From Candidatus Peregrinibacteria bacterium (GTDB lineage: Bacteria; Patescibacteriota; Gracilibacteria; UBA1369; UM-FILTER-53-11), in the NCBI GenBank assembly GCA_016186205.1, contig JACPMA010000008.1, positions 25,805 through 89,804 of the forward strand: 64,000 nucleotides of DNA, read 5' to 3'. How positions within the stretch are numbered: position 1 is the stretch's first letter; every line of letters starts with the position of its first letter. Under the pieces are notes generated by a model. It did not search any database. It worked only from the letters and a program-made list of their open reading frames with translations, and was not told the DNA's origin. This document shows, in pieces, positions 7,466-14,562 of this stretch. The translations under genes and the position numbers were made by a program.

Positions 7466-8154
7466 TGATTATCTAATGAGAGAAATTTAAGAGATCGTGG
7501 ATTATCCGCTGAAGCAACCGTGATGGTTTGCGGTGTATCTACAAAAATCTGGATTTTTCTTTTGTGCAAAACCTTTACGGCTTCTTGGAGCGCATCCGGA
7601 TTTCCGACAACCGAAATGACAAACGGTGAACCGATTTGAAAATTACCAACTAAAATACTGTCAAATACAGGCTGAATGGATGTAAATGGAAGAATGCGCT
7701 TTTCATTAATGGAAATTGCTTTCGCATCCTGGAGAAAAAGGACGTTTACAAGATCCCGTAAATCTGAAGCTTGCACGAAATTTTCATTAAGCGCGGAGAA
7801 ATCAACGCGAGATACCGAAGGATTATCAGACAGCGTAATACGGATCCCTTCTTCCGATACTGCATCAAAACCGGTCAGACGCTTGAGGCGGCTAAGGGTT
7901 TTTTGAGTTTCCCTAGATGAACGTTTTTCCATAATTTCTTTTGCGCTCGAAAGTTTTTCCTCAATACTCAAAAGCTTCTTTTTTAATGATTCCTGTTCTG
8001 TTAAAAAACTATTTAGAAGGGATTTTTGGATGGCAAGCTGTTTTTCGGGAGAAGAACCTGTGCCGACCGGCTGCGCACGGATTTGCAAAGATAAAATAAT
8101 GCCGATAATGATGCCGATAAAAATAAAGAACAGGTTAAAAAAACGGGTTTTCAT
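7462..8154 (-). CDS. DUF881 family membrane-anchored protein (first copy)
   Basis: This 230-aa paralogue of the following gene has an N-terminal TM helix (FNLFFIFIGIIIGIILSLQI), a Ser/Lys-rich coiled coil (about 40-95), then the DUF881 core with EEGIRITLSDNP, LRDLVNVLFLQDAKAISINEKR and a C-terminal alpha/beta half containing IGSPFVISVVGNPDALQEAV. It is the first gene of the two-gene operon. The domain is predicted to face the outside of the membrane. Function is not known; a link to envelope or division is only by family association. Confidence 0.8.
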   Translation of the reverse strand: MKTRFFNLFFIFIGIIIGIILSLQIRAQPVGTGSSPEKQLAIQKSLLNSFLTEQESLKKKLLSIEEKLSSAKEIMEKRSSRETQKTLSRLKRLTGFDAVSEEGIRITLSDNPSVSRVDFSALNENFVQASDLRDLVNVLFLQDAKAISINEKRILPFTSIQPVFDSILVGNFQIGSPFVISVVGNPDALQEAVKVLHKRKIQIFVDTPQTITVASADNPRSLKFLSLDNQ

Positions 8155-8195
8155 AGAATTAAACTAGAATTTAATGGTTTGTATATAAGAAGTAT

Positions 8196-8224
8196 TTGCA
8201 AAGAATTTTGTAGACTGATAAATT
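8196..8224 (+). promoter_or_regulatory. candidate promoter of the structured transcript
   Basis: TTGCAA at 8196, a 17-nt spacer and TAAATT at 8219 predict transcription from about 8231 into a region with strong RNA structure but no convincing gene. Confidence 0.5.
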
Positions 8225-8230
8225 TACATG

Positions 8231-8697
8231 ATTTGTTCTTTGACAATTCGCAAGGCAGGGAAAAATGAAAGATGGCTTGAATCCTATTATACATTTTTCC
8301 GGCGTGCATTTCTCTCACTTTTCTCTGCTTTGCGGTGATAAGGGATTACAACAGACCGCCCTTATCTCTCAAAATAAAAACAAAGCTTGGTGTCTCTGTT
8401 TCTCTCCTTCTAGCCTAGCTAGAAAAAAACAAAACACAAAAAACAAGCCGTCGTTAGGGTTCGACGAAAATAAAACCGAAGCAAGGCAGGTTCGCCTCGC
8501 GCGAATCAGAAGGGGTTGGTCTCCTTTCTCTCCATAAACTTTCGGAATTTCGTACCTCTGTTGTCTTTCAATTTTTTATACTTTGAACAACAGATAGGTT
8601 ACCCGGAAGCTGGTGGATGCTTATGGGCCTTTGCAATATTAAGGCCCATAAAAAAGCTCTCTAATACCGGACATATGTGCGGCAAGAGGGCTTTTTT
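8231..8697 (+). ncRNA. candidate structured non-coding RNA, about 465 nt
   Basis: The 560-nt gap between the DUF881 operon and murI holds no convincing protein gene; the 90-aa track ORF is low-complexity and fits no family I know. It does hold a run of perfect hairpins on the plus strand: GGAAAAATG/CATTTTTCC (8259-8302 area), GATAAGGG/CCCTTATC (8336-8367 area), CGTCG/CGACG (8448-8465), TTATGGGCCTT/AAGGCCCATAA (about 8622-8652) and a final intrinsic terminator. A pyrimidine motif TTTCTCTC recurs three times (near 8310, 8399 and 8525), two of them extended to TTTCTCTCC. I looked for RNase P, tmRNA and SRP RNA hallmarks and did not find them, so identity is unknown. It could also be a long regulatory leader of murI, but the terminator argues for a separate RNA. 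Confidence 0.55.
8650..8697 (+). terminator. intrinsic terminator before murI
   Basis: AAAAAAGCTCTCT pairs with AGAGGGCTTTTTT (13 bp with one G-U wobble), and the loop carries its own CCG...CGG hairpin. The T run gives a classic plus-strand terminator ending just before the murI -10 element. Confidence 0.85.
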
Positions 8698-8701
8698 ATG
8701 T

Positions 8702-8707
8702 TATAAA
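8702..8707 (+). promoter_or_regulatory. murI -10 element (leaderless start)
   Basis: TATAAA ends 7 nt before the murI ATG, immediately after the terminator. The expected transcription start coincides with the start codon, so murI mRNA is predicted to be leaderless. No good -35 hexamer is visible because that position is inside the terminator. Confidence 0.5.
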
Positions 8708-8714
8708 TACAACT

Positions 8715-9560
8715 ATGATCGGTGTTTTTGATTCCGGCTATGGGGGACTTACGGTTTTAAAGGAAATTCTTAAAGCGCTCCCGCAGTATGACTATCTTTA
8801 TCTTGGAGATAACGCCCGGACGCCGTATGGAAATCGCAGCAAAGAAACAGTGACGCGGTTTACCGATGAGGCTGTACGATTTCTGTTTGAGAATGGAGCT
8901 CGGCTCATTATTATCGCTTGCTATACGGCAAGCGCTCTTGCATTGCGTGAATTACAAGAAAAATATCTGCGCAGTCCAAAATCAAAATATCGCGACAGAA
9001 AAATACTAGGCGTTATTCGGCCGATCGTTGAAACTGCTGTTACGGAAACAAAATCTAACCGAATCGGCGTGGTTGGAACGCGCGGGACCATCACCTCAAA
9101 AGCTTTTGAGGTTGAACTGAAAAATCAGTTTGCTGCGCTTGAGCGATCTTTGGATATCAAACTAACGGTAGTATCCCAAGCATGTCCGCTGCTCGTTCCG
9201 CTTATAGAAGAACATTGGCATACCAAGCCTGAAGCACGGATGATTTTGCGTAAATATCTGCGACCGCTCAAAAGCCACAATATCGATACGCTTATTTTGG
9301 GCTGCACGCATTATCCGCTTATGCTCCGCGATTTTAAACGCATTATGGGCAAACGTACTCGCGTTTTGGATAGCGGAAAAACTGTGGCGGAAAGTCTCAA
9401 AAATTATCTTGCTTGGCATCCGGAAATTGAGTGCCAGCTGACGAAAGAAGGGAAGCGCGCTTTTTACACCACCGACGATCCAGAGCGTTTTCGCGAGTTT
9501 ACAAAAACGTTCGCAGGAATTACTATTCCCACTCAATCGTGCCGGGCGGTTTGTTTGTAA
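8715..9560 (+). CDS. murI: glutamate racemase
   Basis: MurI converts L-glutamate to D-glutamate for peptidoglycan. The family motifs are clear: IGVFDSGYGGLTVL at the N-terminus, YLGDNARTPYG (about 31-41), the first catalytic Cys in IIACYTASA (about 75) and the second in LILGCTHYPLM (about 195). In most racemases the first motif is CNTAS; here Asn is Tyr, an unusual change next to the catalytic Cys. Length (281 aa) is normal. The 3' end overlaps the convergent guaA by 38 nt. Confidence 0.94.
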   Translation: MIGVFDSGYGGLTVLKEILKALPQYDYLYLGDNARTPYGNRSKETVTRFTDEAVRFLFENGARLIIIACYTASALALRELQEKYLRSPKSKYRDRKILGVIRPIVETAVTETKSNRIGVVGTRGTITSKAFEVELKNQFAALERSLDIKLTVVSQACPLLVPLIEEHWHTKPEARMILRKYLRPLKSHNIDTLILGCTHYPLMLRDFKRIMGKRTRVLDSGKTVAESLKNYLAWHPEIECQLTKEGKRAFYTTDDPERFREFTKTFAGITIPTQSCRAVCL

Positions 9561-11319
9561 TGTCGTAAAAAACCGCGGAAACTTTTGGGGCGAGTTTGGC
9601 CACGAGTTTTTTCAGCAACATAAAATCCATTTTATAAAAATTGGCGGTCATGGCTTCTTCTGAGCAAACCGGGCGCAGCATCACCGCCTCACGCTTAATG
9701 CCATTGATAGAAAGCGGAAGAAGAATGGTCGGAAATTGCCATGTATCGCGTTCAATATGATTTTTTTGGATGAAAGTCATGACGATATCGTCAAGTTCCT
9801 GAAGGAGATGGACGCGCTTTTCTGTTAAAACTCCTGGAAGGATTTTTATCGAATGAATTTTTTGCGGTGCAAGAAGAAGGCAAACGCGATTGATTACCTG
9901 AAAACGATTCGTGAGGGCAGTTGAAAGATTTTCAAATTCATCAAAATTAATATTTTCTCCCCAGACAGCAAGCGGATTACGGTATGTGCGCGCGTCGCCC
10001 TGCACGCCGACGCTTTGGATCGGAAGAATTTTCCCGGAAAGTCTATGCGGCATAAGAAATGTTTCAATATTTTCTTCAGCAGCTGACGTATTTTCAGGAA
10101 GTTTTTCTGCATCAGCACATAGGATTCGTACAGCAAGTCCGGGGCCTGGAAATGGATGTTTCCACACCATACTATCCGGTAATCCGAGCTGCGTTCCGAG
10201 CTTGCGCACTTCGTCTTTATAGAGTTCCGCAAGCGGCTCAATAACTCGTCCTTTTTTAATAAGCTCCAAAATTTCCGGCACGCGGTTATGGTGAGTTTTA
10301 ATTTTGTCGGCGTATTTCGTGCCTGCGCTCTCGATGGTATCCGGATAAATCGTGCCCTGTCCAAGCACCCAATGCTCCGGATCGAGCTTAAGCTTACGAA
10401 CTGCCTGCGCTTGAACTTCTAAAAATAAATCGCCGATAATTTTCCGTTTTTCTTCAGGATTTATTACGCCGCGCAAGGCTGAAAAAAATCTTTTCTTCGC
10501 AGAAAATACATGAAAATTTTTCACGCCGATCTTTCTGAGCGCCGCAGCGATTTTCTTACCTTCATTCTTGCGGAGAAAACCGGTATCAACAAAAAGCCCG
10601 TAAACGCGGTCTGTGCCTAGGGCTTTAGAAAGCATTGCATACGCCACTGCTGAATCCACCCCGCCGCTTACAAGCAAAAAAACCTTGCGGTCGCCAAGCA
10701 TTTTTTTGATCGACGTAATTTTTTCTTCCATAAACCGCTCCATGCTCCATTCGCGTTTTGCATGGCAAATATCAAGAAAATTCGACAGCATTTTCATACC
10801 GTCAACTGTATGCGTAACCTCAATATGAAACTGCGCTGAAAAAATTTTGCGGGCCGGATTTCCCATGGCAGAATAAAAACAATCCGGCGTTTTTCCCAAA
10901 TGGATAAAATCTTTCGGGAGCGCTGTGACCGTATCTCCATGCGACATCCAAACCTGCGTGTGATCGCGAAGATTATCAAAAATTCCTACTTTTTTTAAAA
11001 CGGAAAGTTTTGCGAGACCATATTCTTTTGTCTGCCCGGGCTCGACTTTTCCGCCAAGAAGATGAGCAATAAGCTGATGGCCATAGCATAAACCAAGAAT
11101 CGGTATGCCGAGCGAAAAAATTTTCGGGTTGATAGTTGGAGCGCCTTTTTCGTAAACCGAATTCGGACCGCCGGAAAGAATGATGCCTTTGTATTTGGAA
11201 AATACATGGAGCGGCGTTTCAGGAAGAAAAATTTCCGCATACACTTGAAGACGGCGGACGCGATTCGCAATCAGATGAGCATATTGACTGCCGAAGTCGA
11301 TGACGGCGATTGAATCCAT
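9523..11319 (-). CDS. guaA: GMP synthase (glutamine-hydrolysing)
   Basis: GuaA converts XMP to GMP using glutamine and ATP. The N-terminal class I amidotransferase domain shows the catalytic Cys in LGLCYGHQ (about 80) and the His/Glu pair in AQFHIEV (about 165). The ATP pyrophosphatase P-loop is LVSGGVDSAVA (about 218), and the C-terminal dimerisation domain ends in the canonical PPGTIEWE. At 598 aa it is 70-80 residues longer than typical bacterial GuaA, the extra lying in the C-terminal domain, so it may belong to a long-form lineage. It is preceded by a 46-codon ORF that starts with a near copy of the first 16 GuaA codons and ends 10 nt before this ATG. Confidence 0.96.
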   Translation of the reverse strand: MDSIAVIDFGSQYAHLIANRVRRLQVYAEIFLPETPLHVFSKYKGIILSGGPNSVYEKGAPTINPKIFSLGIPILGLCYGHQLIAHLLGGKVEPGQTKEYGLAKLSVLKKVGIFDNLRDHTQVWMSHGDTVTALPKDFIHLGKTPDCFYSAMGNPARKIFSAQFHIEVTHTVDGMKMLSNFLDICHAKREWSMERFMEEKITSIKKMLGDRKVFLLVSGGVDSAVAYAMLSKALGTDRVYGLFVDTGFLRKNEGKKIAAALRKIGVKNFHVFSAKKRFFSALRGVINPEEKRKIIGDLFLEVQAQAVRKLKLDPEHWVLGQGTIYPDTIESAGTKYADKIKTHHNRVPEILELIKKGRVIEPLAELYKDEVRKLGTQLGLPDSMVWKHPFPGPGLAVRILCADAEKLPENTSAAEENIETFLMPHRLSGKILPIQSVGVQGDARTYRNPLAVWGENINFDEFENLSTALTNRFQVINRVCLLLAPQKIHSIKILPGVLTEKRVHLLQELDDIVMTFIQKNHIERDTWQFPTILLPLSINGIKREAVMLRPVCSEEAMTANFYKMDFMLLKKLVAKLAPKVSAVFYDITNKPPGTIEWE

Positions 11320-11329
11320 AAAAACAAAA

Positions 11330-11470
11330 TCAAAAGTTTAAGCGAGCGGCGGGTCTCGTGGGTTCCCGCTGCGAGCGATACGCGCCCGTCTCAAGTAGCG
11401 CACAGCGCGATAGACGGGCGCGCAAATGAGCGTACTGACTTCCAAAATCGATAACGGCAATAGCATCCAT
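11330..11470 (-). CDS. upstream ORF carrying a duplicated GuaA N-terminus
   Basis: A 46-codon minus-strand ORF opens with MDAIAVIDFGSQYAHL, against MDSIAVIDFGSQYAHL in guaA. Eleven of 48 nucleotides differ and eight of the nine changed codons are synonymous, so the copy diverged while under protein-level selection. After codon 16 the frame runs into a palindromic repeat and ends with TGA 10 nt before the guaA ATG. A perfect TATAAT lies 6 nt upstream of its ATG, matching the leaderless promoters of other genes here. It is either the stump of a replaced guaA or a translated leader peptide that couples guaA translation. Whether it is translated is unknown. Confidence 0.6.
   Translation of the reverse strand: MDAIAVIDFGSQYAHLRARLSRCALLETGAYRSQREPTRPAARLNF
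11349..11422. repeat. dispersed hairpin element, copy A
   Basis: It contains the invariant core GGGTCTCGTGGGTTCCC, here with stem GCGGG/CCCGC and loop TCTCGTGGGTT, followed by a second, perfect 11-bp hairpin CGCGCCCGTCT/AGACGGGCGCG (11381-11391 with 11412-11422). It lies inside the upstream ORF of guaA. The core recurs at 38984 and 50522 with different but self-complementary stems. Confidence 0.8.
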
Positions 11471-11476
11471 GATTGG

Positions 11477-11482
11477 ATTATA
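11477..11482 (-). promoter_or_regulatory. -10 element for the guaA upstream ORF
   Basis: A perfect TATAAT on the minus strand ends 6 nt before the ATG of the upstream ORF. It is the only good promoter element seen in front of guaA, so guaA transcripts probably begin with the upstream ORF. Confidence 0.6.
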
Positions 11483-11617
11483 GCAGTGGCTGATAGTGGC
11501 TGATGGCGGGAGATGGTAGTAGATGGTGGGGTTTCCTTAACTATAAAATATACTCCTCTATGTCAATGGCTGGCACGTGCATAAAGCACAAAATTTATGG
11601 TAAAATAAAAGGATTTT

Positions 11618-12652
11618 ATGAACCCAAAATTACTTGCCGCCAACATACTAAAAACAAAAGCTGATCCGCTCACCGGAGCTGAACGCACGCAAATCGACTT
11701 TCAGGAGGTTGCGGTGAATATTTTGATGAAATTTATCGATGTATTGGAAGGAGTCGCAATAATCGCCATCGGCATTTTTTTGATGCGGTTTGCAAAAAGC
11801 TACATTGCAAAAGTTGAAACGACCCATGAACGACAGCGCACAGCGTTGAATCTGCTCGAAAAAATCACGAGCGGTTTTATTATAATTATTTCGGTCACGC
11901 TCGGCCTCAAAGTTATCGGTCTTGATTTAACCATTCTCGTAAGCGTTTTGACCCTCGGTCTTTCGTTCGGTCTCGGCGATGTGGTAAAAAATTATGTGGC
12001 CGGCTTATTGATTCTTTTTAAATCTCCATTTGAAATCGGTGACGTGGTTAATATTCGCGCATTCACGGGAAAAATTGAAAAAATCGAATTCCAGGCGGTT
12101 TCACTGCGGACTTTTGATCAAAAGCTCATAACGATTCAAAACAGCGACCTCCTCACGCAGCCTATTACGAATTTTTCAAAAGCGGAACAGACGCGTTTGG
12201 AAATCGATATCACTCTCGGCTATGGAAGCGATGTGGGTCGCGCTTTGAAAATTTTTGACCGTATTTTGCAAAATCATCCGGCGGTTTTGAAATCGCCGCG
12301 CTATTCGATCGTATTCAAAGAATTTAAACAGCTTGGGGTGGAAGTATTTATTCGGTTTTGGGTGAAAAAACCGTGTAACTCGCTCAAAATCCGTTCTGAA
12401 TTGGCGCTTAAAATCCAAGAGGCATTTGATGAAGAAAATATCCTTGCGCCGTATTCGCGGGAGGCCGGCTTGGACGGCGCGTTCGGCATGACCGAAGCGC
12501 GCAAACAACGACTCAAAGTTTTTTATGGTCAGCCGATTCTTGCTGATATTGCCGTGCAAACGGTTGAGCAGATTGCCGCAGCGGCTTCGCCAAACGGCGC
12601 GGTCGTGCCTGTAGCTCAAGAAGAATATATTGATTCGGAAGAACCGGAATAA
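11618..12652 (+). CDS. MscS-family mechanosensitive ion channel
   Basis: This is a small-conductance mechanosensitive channel, opening in the membrane on hypo-osmotic stress. It has a short N-terminal region, TM helices at about 40-58, 85-105 and 110-140, and the pore/beta-domain signature LSFGLGDVVKNYVAGLLILFKSPFEIGDVV (quoted in part: GLSFGLGDVVKNYVAGLLIL). The C-terminal alpha/beta domain runs to about 290, with a Pro/Ala/Glu-rich tail. At 344 aa it is slightly longer than E. coli MscS. A -10-like TAAAAT sits 11 nt before the ATG with AAAGGA between. Ion selectivity cannot be judged. Confidence 0.93.
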   Translation: MNPKLLAANILKTKADPLTGAERTQIDFQEVAVNILMKFIDVLEGVAIIAIGIFLMRFAKSYIAKVETTHERQRTALNLLEKITSGFIIIISVTLGLKVIGLDLTILVSVLTLGLSFGLGDVVKNYVAGLLILFKSPFEIGDVVNIRAFTGKIEKIEFQAVSLRTFDQKLITIQNSDLLTQPITNFSKAEQTRLEIDITLGYGSDVGRALKIFDRILQNHPAVLKSPRYSIVFKEFKQLGVEVFIRFWVKKPCNSLKIRSELALKIQEAFDEENILAPYSREAGLDGAFGMTEARKQRLKVFYGQPILADIAVQTVEQIAAAASPNGAVVPVAQEEYIDSEEPE

Positions 12653-12670
12653 GAAACTTCTGCAAATTCT

Positions 12671-13644
12671 ATGGCAAGAGAAGATAAGCATGAAAAACCA
12701 AAAGGATTAGAAGCACCCCCCCTCAACTCCCTCGTATACCGCTCACGCCGGAACGACGAAAATCGCTCCTTGCCATTTTACCTACGGCTAGAAAAGACCT
12801 CACTACTCTTTCCGAAAAACTGGATCAGTTACGCAAGAATTATCCGGATGAATTTGAAAATATTCACAGAAAACATCCGGCATTATCGATTGCCCTTGGA
12901 GAAGCCCGCCAAGCTGCTGATTTTTTAAATTCAAAAAATACGGGATTGAGCGACGAAGATATTCTCAAATCCATAGATGCGTATAACGAATATGCAAGGA
13001 TGGTCAATCAAACATTGCGACTCCTCAGAAATGAATCGGCGGAAGCGCAAGAACGTGAAATTACCGCAGCGGCAAACGGTGAACTTGAATTTAACGAAAC
13101 CGATTTAACGCCGGAACAACAAGTTGAACTCAAAAATCTCGCTATGGATTTGTGGGAAGAATTATTTCCGCCGTCGTATACGGATAAATTCGTAAAATGA
13201 GCAAATGGACAAACGCAGCTTGAGGGATACCAAAAAATTCTCCTAGCGCCGGCGAATGGAATCGAATCGGTCGTTGGTTCGGTTGTGAGTTTGTTGCGTC
13301 CGAAAACATATGTGGATTTAGCTCGCGCCATTCAAACTACGGCAGGCATGAGCTATAAAGATTGGTGTTCTACATGGAAAAGCCTCAAGTTTCTCTATGA
13401 ACGTCTTCCGATGGAAGACAAGGTTGCTCCGGTTCTTTCTCTTATTTGCGGAGTTGCTTTTCTTTTCGGCGGCGCCACGAAAATTCTTCAATATTTGGAT
13501 AAAGCGAAATATTCTTCAAAAATAAAAAATGTCGTGAAGGGCGCTCTAGTTGTGCGCACGGTTACACATCGGTTCGGTGAAACGGCGAAGGTTTTACCGC
13601 TTGCTACTATTACAGGATTATCGCTGAAATATGTTCAGCATTGA
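12671..13644 (+). pseudogene. broken gene of unknown function (frameshift plus in-frame TGA)
   Basis: Three track ORFs (12671-12928, 12946-13200, 13285-13644) are pieces of one gene. The first starts at ATG 12671 (MAREDKHEKPKGLEAPP). At a run of seven C (about 12716-12722) the coherent reading moves to the other frame and continues QLPRIPLTPERRKSLLAILP through both later ORFs, broken only by TGA at 13198. Restored, it would be about 324 aa: a charged helical N-terminal two thirds, then a hydrophobic segment (VLSLICGVAFLFGGATKIL) near the C-terminus. No family is recognised. The lesions could be true decay, assembly error in the C run, or (for the C7 tract) programmed slippage. It follows mscS by 18 nt. 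Confidence 0.7.
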
Positions 13645-13645
13645 A

Positions 13646-13667
13646 AAAGTGTGCACGTGCACACTTT
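13646..13667. repeat. 22-bp perfect palindrome
   Basis: A perfect palindrome with half-site AAAGTGTGCAC lies 2 nt after the stop of the broken gene. As RNA it folds with loop ACGT and ends in TTT, so it could terminate the upstream gene. As DNA it could be an operator. The track start of the M14 gene (GTG 13651) lies inside it, which is one reason to prefer a later start. Confidence 0.7.
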
Positions 13668-13716
13668 AACTTTCCTGAAAGCGTTTAATTACGAACTCGC
13701 AAAGAACTGCGAGGTG

Positions 13717-13722
13717 TATACT
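13717..13722 (+). promoter_or_regulatory. -10 element of the M14 peptidase gene
   Basis: TATACT is followed after exactly 6 nt (CTTCTC) by GTG at 13729, the same spacing as other leaderless genes in the window. This supports GTG 13729 as the real start. Confidence 0.5.
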
Positions 13723-13728
13723 CTTCTC

Positions 13729-14562
13729 GTGAAACTGAGAAAACACATTGGGCATGTTATTCGTGGCACGATCGGCATATTTGAAAATAATCGCCCTCAA
13801 AAAATCGTCTCGCGTGATGTAAAACGTTTTGAAATAGGCAAATCGATTGGCGGTCTGCCGATTGAGTGCTTTCAGATAGGACATGGGGGGCGCAAAATTA
13901 TTTTAGCCGCAGGAATACATGGCAATGAAGTTGGAACAGTAAAGCTTGCTCAACATCTTACCCATTGGCTGCATGCCAATACGGATGAATTCGAAATGAT
14001 GACCGTTTTTGTAGTTCTGTGCTTAAATCCGGATGGATTTTCAATGGCGAAAAAAAATCCGGATTATTTTCATGGTGGGAGGATCGGACGTTTTAATAAA
14101 AATAATGTAGACCTAAACAGAAATTTTTTAACCAAAAGTTTTCGCCAAAATTCATTATGGATGTTTGGCAAAAATTATTCTGAAACTGTGCCTGTGTATT
14201 GCGGGCCGCATGGCAATTCAGAGCCGGAAACCAAAGCATTAACTGACTTTATACTTTCAAATGGCATCAAAATGCTTGTTATGTTTCATAACGCTGGCCG
14301 TGAGGTCATGGGAAGCAATGATCCATTAGCGCAAAATCTCGCGGGGCTTTATGCGCAAAAAACCGGCTTCAAATTGGTCAATGGGAAGATGTGGCCGACC
14401 AATAAACAAACGGGAACGGCCAAAGATTGGTGCGAAGAAAATAGCGTATCGTACATAGAAATTGAAGGTTCCGTGCGATGGGGATCCGATTGGAAAACTC
14501 AAAAAGGTGCTCTCATCGCGGTATTGGAGGAGTTCAAAATGCTACGAAGTGATATCAACTAA
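13729..14562 (+). CDS. M14-family zinc carboxypeptidase-like protein
   Basis: This is a zinc carboxypeptidase-fold protein. The metal-binding HxxE is in GIHGNE (about residue 64 of the 277-aa form), the third ligand His in MFHNAG (about 187), the substrate Asn/Arg segment in VDLNRNF, and the likely catalytic Glu in SYIEIEGSVRWGS near the C-terminus. The family includes D,L- and L,D-carboxypeptidases that trim cell-wall peptides and also succinylglutamate-type deacylases, and I cannot choose between them. No signal peptide is seen, so it is probably cytoplasmic. The start is uncertain: the track uses GTG 13651 inside a palindrome, while GTG 13729 has a -10 element at leaderless spacing. It overlaps lysS convergently by 21 nt. 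Confidence 0.85.
   Translation: MKLRKHIGHVIRGTIGIFENNRPQKIVSRDVKRFEIGKSIGGLPIECFQIGHGGRKIILAAGIHGNEVGTVKLAQHLTHWLHANTDEFEMMTVFVVLCLNPDGFSMAKKNPDYFHGGRIGRFNKNNVDLNRNFLTKSFRQNSLWMFGKNYSETVPVYCGPHGNSEPETKALTDFILSNGIKMLVMFHNAGREVMGSNDPLAQNLAGLYAQKTGFKLVNGKMWPTNKQTGTAKDWCEENSVSYIEIEGSVRWGSDWKTQKGALIAVLEEFKMLRSDIN

Noticed and set aside
8265-8537. 90-aa ORF in the structured interval as a protein gene
   Set aside because: Biased, low-complexity composition, no motif, and it runs through hairpin arms; an RNA explanation fits better.
8231-8697. RNase P RNA, tmRNA or SRP RNA
   Set aside because: No GAGGAAAGTCC-type CR-I, no tRNA-like ends with CCA or tag ORF, and no GGTCAGG/GGAAGCAGCC SRP core were found on either strand.
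11349-11369. Sequencing-adapter contamination explaining GTCTCGTGGG
   Set aside because: Ten bases resemble a common library adapter, but the rest does not match. The motif sits in three different self-complementary contexts, two of them with further shared palindromes, so it is genomic.
13198-13200. TGA read as glycine (Gracilibacteria/SR1-type recoding)
   Set aside because: Intact, well-conserved genes in the window (ppdK, the broken gene's own final ORF and others) end in TGA at the family-expected position, so TGA is a stop in this genome.
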